NCBI GenBank assembly: GCA_025060325.1
Contig: JANXBW010000023.1
Location: 22,092-86,091, forward strand
Length of the DNA stretch: 64,000 nucleotides
Direction of reading: 5' to 3'
Source: Thermoguttaceae bacterium
GTDB lineage: Bacteria > Planctomycetota > Planctomycetia > Pirellulales > Thermoguttaceae
Of the stretch, positions 9,651 to 18,782 are shown one piece after another. Numbering within the stretch: position 1 is the stretch's first letter; every line of letters begins with the position of its first letter. The notes under the pieces were generated by a model that was given only the letters and a program-made list of their open reading frames with translations, was not told the origin of the DNA and did not search any database. A program made the translations under genes and the position numbers.

Positions 9651-9910
9651 GCCGAGTCAATTCACGGCGCCGAACTTCTGGCGGAAATTGGATTCTTCCG
9701 TCCTCCGCGCAAGCCGAGGCACCTTCGGTAGCCGGGTTGTAAACGCCTGACCAACCGGCGCGTGTCAACCGGAATTCTCTTCGTCATCAAAACAGACATG
9801 GCCTACGGGCACTTTCCCGAAGCTCTGAGTTGCAAAAACGGGATGACCTGCTGACGGCGCCCCTACGAATATAAACGAGCCGCTGGGTGGAACAAGACCG
9901 CTCAATAGCT
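9651..9910 (+). pseudogene. IS5-family transposase N-terminal remnant (copy 1)
   Basis: No open frame, but reading the frame of 9678 through two stops gives an N-terminal IS5-family transposase: LAEIGFFRPPRKPRHLR, stop, PGCKRLTNRRVSTGILFV, then HFPEALSCKNGMTC, stop, RR. This matches the family pattern LWxxIEPLLPPxxPR...GRKPLxDRxxLTGILFVLKTG...LPxELGCGSGMTCWRR (DUF4096-type region). The second stop (TGA) stands where the family has Trp (TGG). Similarity fades after about 9910, so the catalytic half is missing. It is a fragment of the same element type as copy 2 just downstream. Confidence 0.72.
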
Positions 9911-10387
9911 CCACAGCGAAACCGGTGCAATGGGCAGCGCATTTCGAGACCCCGCGAGGAACTTCATCTCGTGGTGAAACTCGCGCTCTTGGAAAGGCCT
10001 GGGACGTATTAGCTGAAACTGGGCGGAACCCTAGTGGTGTCTCGGGAGCCCATGCCGCGAGAAAGCTGCTCCAAAGCCTCGTCGCCAAGCGAAGAATGCT
10101 GCTCCCCTCCATGACTTGGCTACCCTGCTGACCCTATAGCAGATCGATCACCAATTCTCCGGTCAGCCCTTTTGTGCAAGAAGATCGATTCTACCACCTT
10201 CCCCCCGGCACTTCCGATGCGCGACCATTTAGGTTCATATCGGAAGCTGACACAGAAGCAGAAAATTAAGAGCGTCTAATAGAATCGTCTCCAAGGGCCA
10301 CCGGGCGGGGGTAGACTTCGGCCAGATATCTGCTCGGCAAGGGCAAACTAGCTTAAGCCCACCGAGGTGCGAAACCAACCGAACCAA

Positions 10388-11130
10388 GTCTGAACGAGGC
10401 ACCTCCGGGCCAAAACTGAACCCGTCTTTCCTCCTCCCACGCCAGGAGGCTTCCAATGCCTGGTTGCAAACCGTTGAGCAATCGCTAGGTGTTGCCCGGG
10501 ATTCTCTTTGTCCTCAGGACAGGGATCCCGCTGAGGCTCTGCCCCAAGGGGCTCGGCTGCGGGCGCGGCAAGACCTGCTAGCGGCGGCTGCGGGGTTGGC
10601 AACAGGTCGGGTGCGGGACAACATGTGTGAGGTGTTCCCTGGCAAGCCGGCGAAGGCGGACAAACACCGATCGTGGGCGGTGGCGGACTCGGCCCGCGGG
10701 GGGACTGGTTTTGGGGAACCAGCGGGGACCGAATCCTACCGATCAGGAAAAAAGCTGCAATTATCATGTGTTGACCGTTGCACGAGGGATTCCCCGGGTT
10801 GTCTAGGTCGGGCCAGGCAATGAGCACGATGTTAACCAGCTGCGCCCTCTTGTGGACAAATTCCCTTCTGTCCCTCACCCTAAGCCTGGCTCCAGAGACC
10901 CCAGCAACTTTGTGCCGATCGGGCCTACGGGAGCGATTCTCACCGCCAAAAGCTCCGCCACCGGGGCACCAAGTCGCTGCCGCCATGGCGCAACACCCAG
11001 CTGGCCCATGCTCTGGGCCAATACCGGAGGGTGGTAGAACGGAAGATCAGGTGGCTGCATCAATTCCGCCGGCTCCGCATTCGCTACGAGCGTCGCGCCG
11101 ACCGGGACCCAAGCCTTCTTTTCTCTGGCA
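10388..11130 (+). pseudogene. IS5-family transposase pseudogene, near full length (copy 2)
   Basis: Pieces in shifting frames reconstruct an IS5-family transposase end to end: LRAKTEPVFPPPTP (about 10400); LPGILFVLRTG then GLGCGRGKTC, stop, RRLRGWQQVG (10485-10610); VRDNMCEVFPGKP...AVADSAR (10611-10700); GPNPTD and VLTVARGIP (10725-10800); NEHDVNQLRPLVDKFPSVP (10820-10880); CADRAYGSDSHRQKLRHRG (10911-10967); and the C-terminal VVERKIRWLHQFRRLRIRYE followed by RRAD (11030-11105), ending at TGA about 11130. Known family counterparts are DRAYDSD and VVERTFAWLHQFRRLRIRYE. At least two in-frame stops and several frameshifts show it is dead. A 212-codon minus-strand frame over 10348-10986 is its antisense shadow. 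Terminal inverted repeats were not located. Confidence 0.85.
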
Positions 11131-11292
11131 TATCCTGAGTCGGTAAAAATGCCTCTGCGGGTCACTTTGAGGGGCGCTCGGAGGTTAACCTGCGGCCAAA
11201 CCGCGTTTACCGCCAAAACTCTGCGAGCTAGTAAAACAGCCGCGGGTTCCACCTGCCGACGTGATAGACCACAGAGCCCGTTCCTAAGCCCC

Positions 11293-11697
11293 CTAAGGCA
11301 GAGCCGGGGCAGGTAGCTCCCTCCCTTTTGCCGAGCCGATCGAAACTGTCTTATCTGAGGTCTTCGTTCGAAAGTTTACTACATTTGCAGATTTAATCAC
11401 CTTAGAAACGATACCACTTCCCGGAACTGGAGTCGTAAGGTTTACCGGTTGTCCAGGCTGAATTTCCTCGACCGCCAAAATTTGGCGGCCAATCTTCCAG
11501 GACCGAAGCCTGAGGCTAACCCCATTTGGGATTTCTGGGATGCTATAATCCCCGGTTTTTCCAAATGGGTCACGCCGAGAAAACTCGAGCGTGGCAAAGC
11601 TTAAATGTCTTTTAGGAACGAAAAGGGACCGAGTGAACCGCCTAAAACGATTGTGGTCGGGGGCGGCGAGCAGAGTCGGGCAACTGTGCTCCGACAT
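11293..11697 (-). CDS. Short hypothetical ORF, possible beta-sandwich domain (low confidence)
   Basis: 134 codons. The stretch GDYSIPEIPNGVSLRLRSWK followed by an EEIQPGQPVNL stretch recalls carboxypeptidase-regulatory-like beta-sandwich domains of planctomycetes (pattern GxFxIPxIPxGxxxLxxWH). A diverged inverted copy of part of it lies at about 12040-12310 on the plus strand (shared PGSGIxS and the DNA word GGAAGTGGTATCG), which supports a coding past. It has no signal peptide, no clear ribosome site and no functional partner. It may be a fragment of a longer dead gene. Confidence 0.3.
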   Translation of the reverse strand: MSEHSCPTLLAAPDHNRFRRFTRSLFVPKRHLSFATLEFSRRDPFGKTGDYSIPEIPNGVSLRLRSWKIGRQILAVEEIQPGQPVNLTTPVPGSGIVSKVIKSANVVNFRTKTSDKTVSIGSAKGRELPAPALP

Positions 11698-12039
11698 TCC
11701 GAAATCGCCGCGATCTTCGAGTCGGGGAATGTTCAGAACGGCTAATTTTTCAAGATGGAAAGACCAGAGAGGTGGTGTAACTTTTTAAGTTGCAGGTTTA
11801 GCCGCGCCCCCGGAGGGTCTCTACCCAGAGGGTGCGGGTTGAGCGAACTAAGAAGGGTCTTCAAGTCCCCTCTCTCGTTGAGTGACTTCGCTACGCACAG
11901 GAAGGACTTTCGCGTGTCGGGCTCCCCCCGACTCTAAAAGTGCGTGCGTCCGAGCAGATCGGCGTTTAGGACGTTGGAATCCTTGGCTTGTGCCGCGGAA
12001 CTTGTAGCGAACTGGCAGCCAACCCGCGCGGGAGGGCGT

Positions 12040-12310
12040 TGAGCTTCGCTTTAACCGTCAAGAAACACTCAGCCCTCGCGACGACTGTTTACCCCCCGAC
12101 GGTTTCGCGGCTTTTTGCGGGCCCTGAGTTCAATCCGCTTCAAGTTTGGACCAAATGGCCTCACAACTTAAATTCCGCCGAGTTGCCCGGAAGTGGTATC
12201 GCGTCTCACAATCCTCAGGGGACGTGCGAGATGTTTACTACAAAAGCCCGAGCTGATGATCCAGTTTTAGGGGGCACGCTGATAGCATACGTCCGCGACG
12301 ACCAGTAGCG
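12040..12310 (+). pseudogene. Decayed inverted copy of the 11293-11697 sequence
   Basis: Plus-strand translation contains LSFALTVKKHS...NLNSAELPGSGIASHN, which aligns loosely with LSFATLEFSRR...VNLTTPVPGSGIVSK of the minus ORF at 11293-11697. At DNA level the two share GGAAGTGGTATCG with similar flanks. The middle is not collinear in one frame, so I read this as a degraded paralogue in opposite orientation. Short-match support only. Confidence 0.3.
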
Positions 12311-12387
12311 GCTGGAACTTCGCAACCGGATAACGGAACAGTTGAGTCGCAGCATTGGATTATACGAAAGTGCTCTGTCAACTAACG

Positions 12388-13629
12388 ATGGCTAACGGCG
12401 ACCCTTATTTTCAGGCTCTTTTTGCTGATCGCATCGGGGGGCCTCTTTACGGCAAAGGGACCCAGATTTACAAGTTCGAGCGGATCAAGCGGGCAAAGCG
12501 CCGGGCGCTGGCCGAGCATCCCGAGCGCCGGCTGCTTGATTTTGGTATCGGGGAAAACGACGAAATGGCCCCGGAGCCGGTTCGGGCTCGGATGGCCGTG
12601 GAGATTAATCGCCTGGAAAACCGCGGTTATGCGGACAACGGCATCCCGGAGTTTAAAGAAGCCGTTGCCCGCTTTATGCTGGAAGAGTTTGGCGTCCAGC
12701 TTGACCCGGGCCGGGAGATCAACCATTGCATCGGTTCGAAAAGCGCCCTGGCGATGTTGCCGGGGCTATTTATCAACCCGGGCGACGTGACGTTGATGAC
12801 TGTCCCGGGTTATCCGGTGGCTGGAACGCATACCCGCTATTACGGCGGGGTCGTGTACAATCTTCCCCTGCTTCCCGAAAATGACTTTTATCCGGACTTC
12901 AGCTCCATTCCGCCTGACGTCCTTCGCCGGGCGAAACTTCTCGTTCTAAATTACCCGAATAGCCCAACCGGTCAGGTAGCCACGGAAGAGTTCTACCGTC
13001 AGGTGGTGGAATTTGCCCTGCGAAACCGAATCGTCGTCATCCAAGATGCCGCCCACATCATGTTTACTTACAATCGGCCACCGCTTAGCTTTCTCCAGAT
13101 ACCCGGCGCTAAGGAGGTCGGGGTGGAGGTGCACTCCCTGTCGAAAGGTTGGCACATGATCGGTTGGCGGTTGGGATGGGTCTGTGGTCATGAACGAATT
13201 GTCCGCGCCTTTGCGGACTTTAAAGACAACTGCGACTCGGGGCAGTTTATTGCCATTCAAAAGGCAGGAATTACGGCCTTGGAGCACCGCGAGGTACCGC
13301 GGCAAGCCCGGGCCAAATACCAGCGTCGGCTGGAGAAGCTGGTGGCTACTCTCTCGAAAGTCGGTTTTCGCTGCCGGATGCCCGGCGGAACATATTTCCT
13401 TTATGTTCCGGCCCCGAAGGGAATCCGCGGCGGCCCGATGTTCCCCACTGCGGAGGCCTGTGCCGAGTACCTCATTACGGAACACTCCGTTTGCACAGTC
13501 CCGTGGGACGATGCCGGCCCTTACCTCCGCTTTTCAGTCACCTATCTTGCTGCAACTGAGGACGAGGAGGATCAGCTCATGAAAGAAACGGAGGCCCGGT
13601 TGGGGGCAATTCCGTTTATGTTTGATTAG
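12388..13629 (+). CDS. dapL: LL-diaminopimelate aminotransferase
   Basis: 413 residues, fold-type I PLP aminotransferase. It converts tetrahydrodipicolinate to LL-diaminopimelate with glutamate as amino donor, the one-step DapL route to DAP and lysine. Diagnostic stretches are DPYFQALFADRIGG at the N-terminus, ENRGYADNGIPEFKEA, NHCIGSKSALAMLP, TLMTVPGYPVAGTHT, NYPNSPTG and SLSKGWHMIGWR, which holds the Schiff-base lysine. KDNCDSGQFIAIQKAG and STVPWDD-like TVPWDDAGPYLRFS close the protein. A TTG at 12355 extends the frame by 11 residues, but family members start near MxxDPYFQ, so ATG 12388 is chosen. It stands alone and the upstream ~1 kb holds no gene partner. The PVC bacteria are known users of DapL. 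Confidence 0.9.
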   Translation: MANGDPYFQALFADRIGGPLYGKGTQIYKFERIKRAKRRALAEHPERRLLDFGIGENDEMAPEPVRARMAVEINRLENRGYADNGIPEFKEAVARFMLEEFGVQLDPGREINHCIGSKSALAMLPGLFINPGDVTLMTVPGYPVAGTHTRYYGGVVYNLPLLPENDFYPDFSSIPPDVLRRAKLLVLNYPNSPTGQVATEEFYRQVVEFALRNRIVVIQDAAHIMFTYNRPPLSFLQIPGAKEVGVEVHSLSKGWHMIGWRLGWVCGHERIVRAFADFKDNCDSGQFIAIQKAGITALEHREVPRQARAKYQRRLEKLVATLSKVGFRCRMPGGTYFLYVPAPKGIRGGPMFPTAEACAEYLITEHSVCTVPWDDAGPYLRFSVTYLAATEDEEDQLMKETEARLGAIPFMFD

Positions 13630-13822
13630 GTCACCTGGGAGAAGTGGCTCATTTTGTCAACAGCCCGAAACCTAATTTGTTAGGGCAATCTCCCGCAAAG
13701 TTACTGGGAGCTAGGGCTAATTGTTTACTGCTTGGTGCGGGTGGGCATGCCAATTGAAAACCTGATGGATACATGCGGCTATGCCCACCGGCCAAGTTGG
13801 CATAAAGTCCCGATAGCTACCG

Positions 13823-14563
13823 ATGGGATCGACGGACCTCAATTCCCTTCTGGTAATAGTCACAGGCGGAAGTAGCGGAATCGGCCGAGCAACGGCCTTA
13901 GCTTTCCACCGCGCTGGAAGCCGGGTAGCAATTCTCGGCCGAGACCAGGCGAAGCTTGAGCAAGTCTTACGGGATGTCAGTCCCGCCGATCGCCTTCATG
14001 CCTTTGTCTGCGATGTATCGGACCGCTTGGCCGTGGAACGTGTTTTCGAAGAGATTTTTCGCCGGCTGGGAACACCGGATGTCCTCGTCAACAACGCGGG
14101 CATCAATGTTCCTAACCGCGATCTCCGATCGCTTCGGCCGGAAGATTGGGATCGGATGCTAGCCGTCAACGCCACTGGTGCTTTTAACTGCCTGTGGGCT
14201 GTCTTACCGGCGATGCGCCGCCGAGGCAGTGGGCTTATCGTTAACGTGGTGTCGGTCTCCGGCAAGCGCGTCTACCAAGTGGCCGGGGCCGCTTACTGTG
14301 CATCCAAGTTTGCTTTGGCGGCCCTGGGGCTGGCCACGCTTATTGAAGAAAAGCAACACGGGATTCGCGTTACCAATATCTATCCTGGTGAAGTGAACAC
14401 ACCCATTCTTTCCCAGCGGCCGACGCCTGTGCCTCCGGAGCGACTTCAAAGCATGCTTCAACCGGAGGACGTGGCTGAGATGATCCTTGCCGTGGCTCGT
14501 TTGCCGGCACGCGTCTGTGTCCCTGAGATCGTCATCACGCCGCTTTATCAGGAGTATGCCTAG
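13823..14563 (+). CDS. Short-chain dehydrogenase/reductase (SDR)
   Basis: 246 residues, classical SDR. It has the Rossmann motif TGGSSGIG (about 15-22), the structural NNAG (about 89), the catalytic Ser in NVVSVSG and YCASK (Tyr/Lys, about 155-159), followed by NIYPGEVNTPI. An arginine after the second strand (LGRD) suggests NADP(H) preference (inference). Cytosolic NAD(P)-dependent oxidoreductase; the substrate cannot be told from sequence. ATG 13823 fits the usual N-terminus. The next gene starts 232 bases on. Confidence 0.88.
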   Translation: MGSTDLNSLLVIVTGGSSGIGRATALAFHRAGSRVAILGRDQAKLEQVLRDVSPADRLHAFVCDVSDRLAVERVFEEIFRRLGTPDVLVNNAGINVPNRDLRSLRPEDWDRMLAVNATGAFNCLWAVLPAMRRRGSGLIVNVVSVSGKRVYQVAGAAYCASKFALAALGLATLIEEKQHGIRVTNIYPGEVNTPILSQRPTPVPPERLQSMLQPEDVAEMILAVARLPARVCVPEIVITPLYQEYA

Positions 14564-14795
14564 GCGGGCTCTCCCCTGGCGAGGAGTTTACCTCCTCGGA
14601 CTTTTAGGGTGCGTCAGTTACGGAAGCCAAAGGAGCCTCTTGCCGGCAGTCCCTCCTAGGTGCTTCCGCAAGCTGACTAAAAGCTCGATGGTCCTTGTTG
14701 ACAAGTTAATTGGCTTAGAGCGAATTCCGGAAAAAAACCAGCCTTTCGTGCGCCTGGCAAGCGCCTCTTGTCGATCTTTGTCCCGGAGCAACAAA

Positions 14796-16004
14796 ATGAA
14801 TGTCCTTTGCTTGTGCGTTGACCGCCTGCATCGCAACTTCGTCGGCGCCTATGGCAACACGTGGATCCACACGCCAGCGCTCGATCGTTTCGCGTTCGAG
14901 TCGGCTGTTTTCGATCAATTCCTGGTGGAAACACCAGAGCCGGCGGCAGTTTTGCAAGCCGCGTGGACGGGACTTCATCCACTCCAGTCACGAAGTTCCG
15001 ATGCCTCGCTAATCCTCGCTTTAAACGATGCAGGGTTTGACACCCTGCTTGTGACCGATAGTTGGGACCTCCTTCCGGTTGAATTAGCGTCCCAATTTCG
15101 CCGGCGCATTTTAACCGATGTTCCCCTTCCAGAAAGACCTGTGGACGAGATAGGACAAACATATTTGGCTGGTGTTTTTGCCCAATGTGTCGCTGTTTTG
15201 GAAACAGCCACCGAGCCGTTTTGTGCATGGGTGGTGCTTCGGGGGCTTGGTGGCCCCTGGGATGCCCCTATTGACTTACGGGCCCATTACGCCGACGAAG
15301 GCGATCCCCCACCGTATGAAGCGATTCTGCCGCCCAACTTACCGTTCCGTAAAGAGGACGATCCGGACATCCTGCTTGCGATCCTGCAAGCCTATGCGGC
15401 CCAAGCGACGGTCCTGGATAGCTGTCTTGAGGCGTTTCGCGAATGGTTCATCAACTGGCCGGGGCGGGATCGGACAGCCATCCTGTTCCTGTCTTTAAGG
15501 GGGTTCCCCTTGGGCGAACACGGATGGATAGGAGCAGACGCTCCTCAGATTTTCTCAGAGGTTATCCACACACCGCTCATCGTCCGGTTGCCGGAACGCG
15601 TGCCGGCTGCCTTGCGCATCCCCGCCCTTGTTGAACCGGCGGATCTTTGTCCCACGGTCGCCGAACTTGCGGAGCTTGCTGGCCAGCCCAGCTTTGGCAT
15701 CGGACGAAGTTTGTTGCCTCTGATTACGGAGCAAACAGCCGAGCTTCGCAATCGGATCGTGCTAACGGAGACGAATGGTGTTCGGGCTTTGCGGACCGGC
15801 TATTGGTTTTTCCGAGATACGGACCCGCCGGAGCTTTATATCAAACCGGACGATTTTTGGGACTTTAGCAACGTGGCCGACCGATGTGCAGATGTGGCCG
15901 AAGCCATGAAAAAGACGATCGCAGCCGATATCGAAGCCTTAAGAGAAGGGCGATGGGAAGACTTTGCGGTTCTGGACGAATGTGTCACAACTCGGCCTGA
16001 ATAA
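14796..16004 (+). CDS. Sulfatase-fold protein lacking catalytic motifs
   Basis: 402 residues from ATG 14796, with CGGAG upstream. The frame opens at 14487 but the earlier part looks non-coding. The fold belongs to the alkaline phosphatase/sulfatase superfamily: MNVLCLCVDRLHRNFVGAYG, HTPALDRFAFES, then LGEHGWIG...HTPLIVRLPERVPA. The formylglycine motif C/S-x-P-x-R, expected after the LDR segment, is replaced by EPAAVLQAAWTG (about 46-57). The late metal-binding DHG is replaced by LRG just before FPLGEHG (about 232). Both nucleophile and a metal ligand pair appear lost, so it is probably not an active sulfatase; a binding or structural role is inference. No sulfatase-modifying enzyme lies nearby. 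Confidence 0.8.
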   Translation: MNVLCLCVDRLHRNFVGAYGNTWIHTPALDRFAFESAVFDQFLVETPEPAAVLQAAWTGLHPLQSRSSDASLILALNDAGFDTLLVTDSWDLLPVELASQFRRRILTDVPLPERPVDEIGQTYLAGVFAQCVAVLETATEPFCAWVVLRGLGGPWDAPIDLRAHYADEGDPPPYEAILPPNLPFRKEDDPDILLAILQAYAAQATVLDSCLEAFREWFINWPGRDRTAILFLSLRGFPLGEHGWIGADAPQIFSEVIHTPLIVRLPERVPAALRIPALVEPADLCPTVAELAELAGQPSFGIGRSLLPLITEQTAELRNRIVLTETNGVRALRTGYWFFRDTDPPELYIKPDDFWDFSNVADRCADVAEAMKKTIAADIEALREGRWEDFAVLDECVTTRPE

Positions 16005-16124
16005 CTGCATGAAGTCGCCAAGGAGAGCAAAGCAACTGCGGAAACGGCACCACACGTCGCCCACATTCGATTGAGCAAATTGCGGGATAGCCAAAAGGAG
16101 GTACCCAGGCATCTCTGCGGGCTG

Positions 16125-16580
16125 TTAGAGGAGCTTACCGTTTCGGCACTCAAGCTCGCGGATCTTCTGTAAACGAACCAGGTGCCGGCCCCCTTCGAAT
16201 TCCGTCTTAAGCCATGTGTTAACGATCCGCTCGACCAAGCGCGGACCTAGCATATCGCCGGAAAGGCAAAGCACATTAGCATCGTTGTGAAGTCGACTTA
16301 GCTCAGCGGTGAGTTCATCGTGGCAGGGAGCTGCCCGAACTCCCGGGAACTTGTTGGCCGCAATGGCCATACCCAAACCTGTGCCGCAGATGAGAATCCC
16401 CCGATCCACCTCCCGGCGGGCCACGAGCCGCGCTACCTGGCCGGCAATGTCCGGATAATCACATGGACCATCGGAAAAAGTACCGACGTCGACCACCTCG
16501 TGTCCCCCTTGGCGGAGTATCTCTACCACCTTCCGCCGAAGGGAGATCCCGCGGTGATCACTCCCGATAGCCACTTTCAT
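16125..16580 (-). CDS. rpiB: Ribose-5-phosphate isomerase B
   Basis: 151 residues, RpiB/LacAB family. It interconverts ribose-5-phosphate and ribulose-5-phosphate in the pentose phosphate pathway, as a cytosolic dimer. Family marks: GSDHRGISLRRKV at the N-terminus, VVDVGTFSDGPCDYPDIA, the catalytic-cysteine loop ILICGTGLGMAIAANK and HDELTAELSRLHNDANVLCL with the arginine pair that binds phosphate. Length is typical. The ATG at 16580 begins at MKVAIGSDH, as in the family. Convergent with the sulfatase-like gene. No clear Shine-Dalgarno site. Confidence 0.95.
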   Translation of the reverse strand: MKVAIGSDHRGISLRRKVVEILRQGGHEVVDVGTFSDGPCDYPDIAGQVARLVARREVDRGILICGTGLGMAIAANKFPGVRAAPCHDELTAELSRLHNDANVLCLSGDMLGPRLVERIVNTWLKTEFEGGRHLVRLQKIRELECRNGKLL

Positions 16581-17450
16581 CTGAGTTGGTTCAAAAAGAA
16601 AGGAAGTTAACCAATGAGGGCATTAAGCCGACGGGGACACCGAGCCGGCCCATGCAACCATACCTACCCCAGACACGGGCATCGCACACTGCTTTGAGCA
16701 GTCCCGATGCTCTTCCCGGCAAGCGCCTCCGCCACTTATCGAGCCAAAGCCTTTAAAGTGCCGACTTGTCACACACTCAGCTTTGTCTTCTTAAGTGTGA
16801 CACGAGTTATCACTTTCACTTTACAAGACTCCTATCGGCCCGTCAATCAACCGCCCTATCCCCAGGTAATGGCCCGAATTGAGCTCCCGACTTCCCGCTT
16901 CATAACACCTCCGCTTTATTGGGTCTCACATCAAGGAGTATCCAGCATCCCTGCGCAGAAGTCTCAAATTCTGGTTTAGCGCTACAGTTTGACACGCCTG
17001 TTCCCGGTGTGGCGATTTCCAGAGATCTTGTGGTCTGCCCCGGCAACTGGATTCAACGTCCCGAAGTGACGGGTGATGTCGTTTAGAAGGGCGGACTAAT
17101 TCTTGGGGCGGGACGTCGGCGCCCTCCTGGCTTACCGGACGAGGCCCAGCTAGGTTGCGTTATTTAGCGCTTACGGAAAAACGGCTGAACGGGAGGGGAT
17201 ATTATCCGTAAAATGGCAAGTTTGAAGGCGACCATTTTCCCTTAAAGATGGGGGAAAGGACCCGCCCCGACGTGTTGTTTAACCAATGGTGGGGGTGAAC
17301 TTTTTCGGACTGTCGCCTTGGCTTGCCGAGCCTCTGAAAAGGGGGGCGTATCGCTCCTGATGACTTGCCTAGGGATTTAGGTTCAGGTTTGAGGGTCGGC
17401 AAGAAACGGTAAAGCGAAGATATCGCACCTTTCCAATCCCAAAGGAAGCC
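16581..17450. other. 870-base intergenic region with inverted repeats
   Basis: No convincing gene. It holds a perfect 8-base inverted repeat TGTCACAC (16767-16774) / GTGTGACA (16795-16802), and TTACGGA (17171-17177) / TCCGTAA (17205-17211). Either could be an operator or a folded leader between the divergent rpiB and aminotransferase genes. Neither matches a regulator site I can name. Confidence 0.35.
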
Positions 17451-18689
17451 ATGACGGAATTCACCGAGAATCTCGATCCCAATCAACGCTTTTCTATCCC
17501 GGTGGCCGAAAGGCTGCGTCGATTGCCGCCTTATCTTTTCGCCCAGATCAACAAGCTCCGTAAGGAAAAACGCCGGGCTGGGGAAGATGTCATCGATTTG
17601 GGGATGGGCAACCCCAGCGATCCTCCGCAAGAGATTGTTATCGAAAAACTTGCGGAGGCGGCTCGTGATCCGCGAAACCACGGTTATAGCGAGGCCTGGG
17701 GGCTGCTTAACTTGCGGCGAGAAGTGGCAGCCCGATACTTCCGCCGGTACGGCGTTCGGCTTGATCCGGAGCGCGAGATTATCGTCTGCCTCGGCTCCAA
17801 GGAGGGCTTTAGCCACATGTGCCTCGCCCTGTTGGGGCCAGGGGATACGGCAATTGTTCCCACGCCTTCCTATCCGGCACACACTTTCGGTGTGGCCTTG
17901 GCTGGGGCAAATCAAATACTGCTTGAGGTCACCGACCCGGAAAAATTCCTAAGCAACGTAGCGTATACATGCCAGTTTATGCAGCCTCGGCCGAAGGTGG
18001 TCATCGTCAACTTCCCGCACAATCCCACGACTACCGTTGTGGAGATCGATTTTTATCGGGAGCTGGTGAAGCTTGCCAACAAGTTTGAGTTCATGGTGAT
18101 TAGTGACCTTGCCTATGCCGACGTGTGCTTCGACGGCTACCAGGCTCCGAGCTTTCTTGCCGTTCCTGGGGCAATTAAGGTGGGCGTGGAACTGACCACG
18201 ATGTCCAAAGGTTACAACATGGCCGGCTGGCGAGTGGGATTTTGCTGCGGAAATGCGGAAATGGTCCGGGCATTAGCGACCATAAAAACGTACTATGACT
18301 ACGGGATGTTCCAGCCGATTCAGGTCGCTACGATTATTGCGCTACGGCACACGGAAGCGGCCGTCGAAGCCCAGGCAAAAGTTTACCAGCGCCGCCGCGA
18401 CGTGTTGTGCGAAGGACTAGCGCGGCTTGGCTGGCCTATCGAAAAGCCCAAGGCCACGATGTTTGTCTGGGCTAAGATCCCGGAACCGTGGGCTAGCCAA
18501 ATGACCTCGTTTGAGTTTGCTATGAAGCTTTTGGAGGAGGCCAATGTAGCCGTCAGTCCCGGCGGAGGTTTCGGGCCGGCTGGCGAAGGCTATTTAAGGC
18601 TTGCCCTTGTGGAAAACGAAAACCGCCTTCGTCAGGCGGTGCGTCAGATCGGACGTGCGTTGGGATTAAAAAGCGTTGCCAGGACATAA
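17451..18689 (+). CDS. alaC: Alanine-synthesizing class I aminotransferase (AlaC-like)
   Basis: 412 residues, PLP-dependent. Resemblance to AlaC runs along the length: [93 protein letters not shown], the PLP lysine in [42 protein letters not shown] and [13 protein letters not shown]. Known AlaC makes alanine from pyruvate and glutamate. Ribosome site AAGGAAG just before ATG 17451. The enzyme is a paralogue-level relative of the DapL 4 kb upstream but clearly a different clade. Exact amino-acid preference is inferred. Confidence 0.85.
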   Translation: MTEFTENLDPNQRFSIPVAERLRRLPPYLFAQINKLRKEKRRAGEDVIDLGMGNPSDPPQEIVIEKLAEAARDPRNHGYSEAWGLLNLRREVAARYFRRYGVRLDPEREIIVCLGSKEGFSHMCLALLGPGDTAIVPTPSYPAHTFGVALAGANQILLEVTDPEKFLSNVAYTCQFMQPRPKVVIVNFPHNPTTTVVEIDFYRELVKLANKFEFMVISDLAYADVCFDGYQAPSFLAVPGAIKVGVELTTMSKGYNMAGWRVGFCCGNAEMVRALATIKTYYDYGMFQPIQVATIIALRHTEAAVEAQAKVYQRRRDVLCEGLARLGWPIEKPKATMFVWAKIPEPWASQMTSFEFAMKLLEEANVAVSPGGGFGPAGEGYLRLALVENENRLRQAVRQIGRALGLKSVART

Positions 18690-18782
18690 CCCACTAAGCC
18701 GATCAGCCCTTGTTGGGGGGCAATTAGTCAACATATTCGCCAGAGTTGAGAAAGCTAAACGAGCTAGGGAGTTGTACTGCTG

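Noticed and set aside
10348..10986. 212-codon minus-strand ORF
   Set aside because: Antisense to the IS5 transposase remnant, with Pro/Cys-rich composition and no motif.
12946..13485. 179-codon minus-strand ORF
   Set aside because: Shadow of dapL.
14487..14795. N-terminal extension of the sulfatase-like frame
   Set aside because: Overlaps the SDR gene and lacks family sequence; ATG 14796 has a ribosome site and the fold starts there.
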